Assembly: GCA_001800075.1 (NCBI GenBank)
Contig: MGUR01000076.1
Coordinates: 1 to 8,064 of the forward strand
Source: Elusimicrobia bacterium RIFCSPLOWO2_01_FULL_59_12
GTDB taxonomy: Bacteria; Elusimicrobiota; Elusimicrobia; 2-01-FULL-59-12
Length of the DNA stretch: 8,064 nt
Direction of reading: 5' to 3'
Positions 5,950 to 8,064 of this stretch are shown piece after piece. The notes under the pieces are model-generated. The model searched no databases, was not told the DNA's origin, and saw only the letters and a list, made by a program, of their open reading frames with translations. Position 1 is the first letter of the stretch. Every line of letters starts with the position of its first letter. Both the position numbers and the translations under genes were made by a program.

Positions 5950-6771
5950 ATGACTGAGCAGAATTCTTCAATTGCCTCGCCGATCGATAATCTTCCTTCC
6001 CGCAAGAGCGGTCCATGGATTCGTCGTAAGTACTTCTTTCTCGAAAGGTATATGCATATCTTCACAAAGGGGATGGATAAAAAGTGGCAGGGTGAACTCA
6101 ACTATATTGACCTCTTCGCTGGACCAGGACGCTGTTATATTTCAAAAGAACAGGTTGAAGTAGACGGCTCTACATTGATGTCGCTGGGATTTCCATTTCG
6201 GAAATATTTCTTTGTCGAGATGGACTCGGCCAATTTGGATAGCTTGAAACGGCGTTGTGCAAAGTCCCCGAAGTTAAACTCCATTGAGTTCCGGTTGGGG
6301 GACTGCAATGCGGTGATCGATCAGATCAAACCGTCTGGATTGACCCTCACTTTTATTGATCCGACGGGTATCGATATCCATTTCCAGACGATACGATCTC
6401 TAACCGAAGGGCGAAAGGTCGACCTCTTGATGTCCATCATGGACGGGATCGACATCCGCCGGAACTTTGACCGTTATCTGAAGACTCCTGAAGGAGGGCC
6501 GTTGGATCGCTTCCTCGGAGGGGATGTCGACTGGTCCAGGATTAAAAGCCCTCGTGACGTTGTGGAAGAATTCCGTAGCCGCTTGAGAAACCTCGGATAT
6601 AAAACGGTCGAATTTACGGATATTCCCATATCGAACGATAAAAATGCTCCCATGTATTTCATGCTCTTTGCATCACGACATCCTCGGGGGCTGGAATTCT
6701 GGAAGAAGATTGCCGCTATAGACGACCGTGGCCAAATGGAGTTCGGCTTAGGAGAGGTCCACGATGAGTGA
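5950..6771 (+). CDS. tcmP: Three-Cys-motif partner protein TcmP
   Basis: This 273-residue protein has the layout of TcmP. An N-terminal basic helix (RRKYFFLERYMHIF, 25-38) is followed by YIDLFAGPG (52-60), resembling motif I of a Rossmann-type methyltransferase. Then come FFVEMD (87-92), an acidic end of strand 2, LGDCN (116-120), and FIDPTG (135-140) at the motif IV position. The family is named for its constant neighbour, a protein with three conserved cysteines, which is exactly what follows here. The methyltransferase-like core is seen in the sequence; the substrate is unknown. The gene ends in ATGAGTGA, overlapping the next start by 8 bases, which indicates tight translational coupling. 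It begins 44 bases after the DUF3024 remnant. The start fits the family N-terminus. Confidence 0.9.
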   Translation: MTEQNSSIASPIDNLPSRKSGPWIRRKYFFLERYMHIFTKGMDKKWQGELNYIDLFAGPGRCYISKEQVEVDGSTLMSLGFPFRKYFFVEMDSANLDSLKRRCAKSPKLNSIEFRLGDCNAVIDQIKPSGLTLTFIDPTGIDIHFQTIRSLTEGRKVDLLMSIMDGIDIRRNFDRYLKTPEGGPLDRFLGGDVDWSRIKSPRDVVEEFRSRLRNLGYKTVEFTDIPISNDKNAPMYFMLFASRHPRGLEFWKKIAAIDDRGQMEFGLGEVHDE

Positions 6772-7537
6772 CCATTCTGCAATTGAATGGACCGACTCAA
6801 CCTGGAACCCGGTAACGGGGTGCACCAAAGTAAGTCCTGGGTGTGAACATTGCTATGCCGAGACCTTTGCAGAACGGTTTAGAGGGGTGAAGGGGCATCC
6901 CTTCGAGCAGGGGTTTGATCTCCGGCTTTGGCCGGAGCGGCTGCAGTTGCCTCTGACCTGGAAGCAGCCAAGGCGGATCTTCGTGAATTCTATGTCTGAT
7001 CTTTTTCATAACGATGTGCCTGATCCGTTCATCGAAAAGGTCTTCGAAACTATGTTGCAAGCAACTTGGCACAACTTCCAAGTCTTAACCAAACGGCCGG
7101 CACGGATGCTCCGGTGGACGAGCGAACGCTATAAAATGCTGCCGTCACATATCTGGCTGGGCTCGACTATTGAAAGCGACGCCTACAAGGGTCGGATTCG
7201 GCAGCTTCAGCAAACTCCGGCTTCCGTGCGTTTCCTGTCCCTAGAGCCTCTGATTGCACCCATTGCACTGGATAACTCCTTCCTGGAGGGTATCCATTGG
7301 GTTATCGTGGGCGGCGAAAGCGGCTTCGGCGCTCGGCCGATGCAGCCGGAATGGGTCTACTCGATCAGAGAGGCGTGTCGCCGCGCGGATGTCGCCTTCT
7401 TTTTCAAGCAATGGGGCGCGCATGACCCGATGGGCCGTCGGGTTGGCAAGAAGGTCGCGGGCCGGCATCTGGACGGCCGGACATGGGACGCGATGCCGGA
7501 TGTTCCTGCTCGCCAGTCTGTCCTAATTCCCGCATAG
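6764..7537 (+). CDS. DUF5131 / phage Gp37-Gp68 family three-cysteine protein
   Basis: This 257-residue protein is of normal family length. It opens with IEWTDSTWNPVTGC and the cluster C20-X6-C27-X2-C30 (TKVSPGCEHCYAE), which probably binds a metal or an Fe-S cluster in a radical-SAM-like fashion. Family blocks follow: IFVNSMSDLF (72-81), VLTKRP (107-112), IWLGSTIES, RFLSLEPL, the glycine turn VIVGGESG and a C-terminal FFKQWG. Members occur in phages and mobile islands, often next to TcmP. The biochemical role is not established, although the partner's methyltransferase-like fold and this Cys cluster suggest a joint modification reaction. All three cysteines are present, so it looks functional. 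Its ATG lies inside the TcmP 3' end. Confidence 0.92.
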   Translation: MSDHSAIEWTDSTWNPVTGCTKVSPGCEHCYAETFAERFRGVKGHPFEQGFDLRLWPERLQLPLTWKQPRRIFVNSMSDLFHNDVPDPFIEKVFETMLQATWHNFQVLTKRPARMLRWTSERYKMLPSHIWLGSTIESDAYKGRIRQLQQTPASVRFLSLEPLIAPIALDNSFLEGIHWVIVGGESGFGARPMQPEWVYSIREACRRADVAFFFKQWGAHDPMGRRVGKKVAGRHLDGRTWDAMPDVPARQSVLIPA

Positions 7538-7600
7538 TCGGGTGCTCCCTAAGGTCGATAGCTTCAGTGAAATGGGGCGGGCAGTGTACAGGGGCAGGAA

Positions 7601-7891
7601 ATGAAAAAGTATCAGCCAATCTGGCTTCGCTTGGAAAATGAATTAAGTAAAAGGCTGAATTTATGGCCTGATCAAGTGATTGCATACGGTGTTAAATCAG
7701 ATATGTTGGAGTGGTATTTTTCAGGGTCAGTTAAAAAAGCCACAGAATTTTTGGAAGCCCTTTATAAGGTCAATAAGCGGGACAACAAGGGAAGGCATAA
7801 AAGGTGTCCCCGCTGCAAAACGAATACGCAAGATCCCATAACAGGAAGAATTTACATGAGTGCGCATTTGGAGAAGTGCCGGCGGTTCTAA
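7601..7891 (+). CDS. Small protein with C2HC zinc-finger-like tail
   Basis: I do not recognise this 96-residue protein. Residues 1-60 are a mixed helical region with aromatic residues (WLRLENELSKRLNLWPDQV, then MLEWYFSG). A lysine/arginine-rich linker (NKRDNKGRHKR, 58-68) follows. The tail carries CPRC (Cys69, Cys72) and HLEKC (His89, Cys93), giving C-X2-C-X16-H-X3-C, a plausible zinc-binding finger of the sort used to bind nucleic acid. The start is supported by ACAGGGG 6 bases before the ATG. It lies 63 bases after the DUF5131 gene on the same strand, with no terminator seen between, and could be a third gene of that operon or an independent cassette. Confidence 0.65.
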   Translation: MKKYQPIWLRLENELSKRLNLWPDQVIAYGVKSDMLEWYFSGSVKKATEFLEALYKVNKRDNKGRHKRCPRCKTNTQDPITGRIYMSAHLEKCRRF

Positions 7892-7920
7892 ACGTTGCGG
7901 CGAACTACGGTATAGGGCTG

Positions 7921-7950
7921 TATTAAGCGATAACCGCTTATCGCTTAATA
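7921..7950. repeat. Perfect 13-bp inverted repeat with 4-base spacer
   Basis: TATTAAGCGATAA (7921-7933) and TTATCGCTTAATA (7938-7950) are exact reverse complements around CCGC. No T run follows, so it is not a classical terminator. Its position just before a strong Shine-Dalgarno-like run resembles the operator-next-to-start layout upstream of AbiEi. An operator or a mobile-element site are the main options. Confidence 0.7.
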
Positions 7951-7953
7951 ACA

Positions 7954-8064
7954 AGGGGGTTAATGCAACAAAGTTTAATAGAGAAAAACCCCATGCGGGC
8001 TTAGTCGGTTGGAGGCACAGGAATTGTCAACTATTTGTATACGGAATTGTCTACGGCATTATCC
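7954..8064 (+). other. Possible start region of a further gene or element, cut by window end
   Basis: AAGGGGG at 7953-7959 lies 3 bases before an ATG at 7963, but that frame stops after 13 codons (TAG at 8002-8004). The same frame then stays open to the window end and reads like protein (TGIVNYLYTELSTALS), so a nonsense mutation or recoding is possible. A separate option is GGAGG (8011-8015), 8 bases before a TTG at 8024. No family can be recognised from so few residues. Confidence 0.25.
8020..8054 (+). repeat. Direct repeat GGAATTGTCWAC, 23-base period
   Basis: GGAATTGTCAAC at 8020-8031 and GGAATTGTCTAC at 8043-8054 match at 11 of 12 bases and are 23 bases apart, close to two helical turns. 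Spaced short direct repeats like this occur as regulator binding sites and as transposase binding sites near insertion sequence ends. The window stops 10 bases later. Confidence 0.4.

Noticed and set aside
7921..7950. Rho-independent terminator of the TcmP operon
   Set aside because: The stem is A+T-rich and followed by ACAAGGGGG, not by a T run.
7892..7960. Integron attC site around the 13-bp inverted repeat
   Set aside because: A clear pair of RYYYAAC and GTTRRRY core sites is lacking, the imperfect stem with extrahelical bases typical of attC is absent, and no integrase is seen.

Overview
The window is bacterial accessory DNA built from several small modules around an initiator tRNA gene. 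The tRNA has the C1-A72 mismatch and three G-C anticodon-stem pairs of a bacterial initiator tRNA-fMet. Its CCA end is not encoded, which argues against an enteric-type gammaproteobacterium. Nothing else fixes the lineage; a Gram-negative host is suggested by the likely periplasmic protein and the BamE-like domain. No integrase or complete transposase is visible.

Region 1 (1-2986, clearly A+T-richer) holds three genes on the + strand with short gaps. First is the 3' part of a reverse transcriptase of the type found among unknown-group/Abi-like (defence-associated) RTs, cut by the left window edge. Next is an exported protein made of MORN-like 'YwqK' repeats. Last is a two-helix membrane protein with a SmpA/BamE-like domain. 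The spacing suggests one transcription unit, and I do not recognise this trio as a described system.

Region 2 (2987-3325) holds the tRNA-fMet gene, with a strong extended -10 box almost touching its mature 5' end and a long hairpin terminator behind it.

Region 3 (3326-5500, more G+C-rich from 3664 on) holds a small membrane/helical protein with an unclear start, a DUF3024 protein whose GTG overlaps the previous stop, and an AbiEi/AbiEii type IV toxin-antitoxin pair. A perfect 16-bp inverted repeat ends at the base before the AbiEi start codon and is probably its operator.

Region 4 (5484-5905) holds a probable remnant gene on the - strand, a rho-independent terminator on the + strand, and a degraded second copy of the DUF3024 3' end (85 of 90 bases identical). 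The AbiE module therefore lies between direct repeats, and a DUF3024 tail precedes both the AbiE pair and the next module.

Region 5 (5950-7891) holds a three-Cys-motif partner protein (TcmP) overlapping its cognate DUF5131/Gp37-Gp68 three-cysteine protein by 8 bases, followed by a 96-residue protein with a C2HC zinc-finger-like tail. Region 6 (7892-8064) has a perfect 13-bp inverted repeat, a strong Shine-Dalgarno-like run and a pair of direct repeats. These look like the control region or edge of another element that continues beyond the window.
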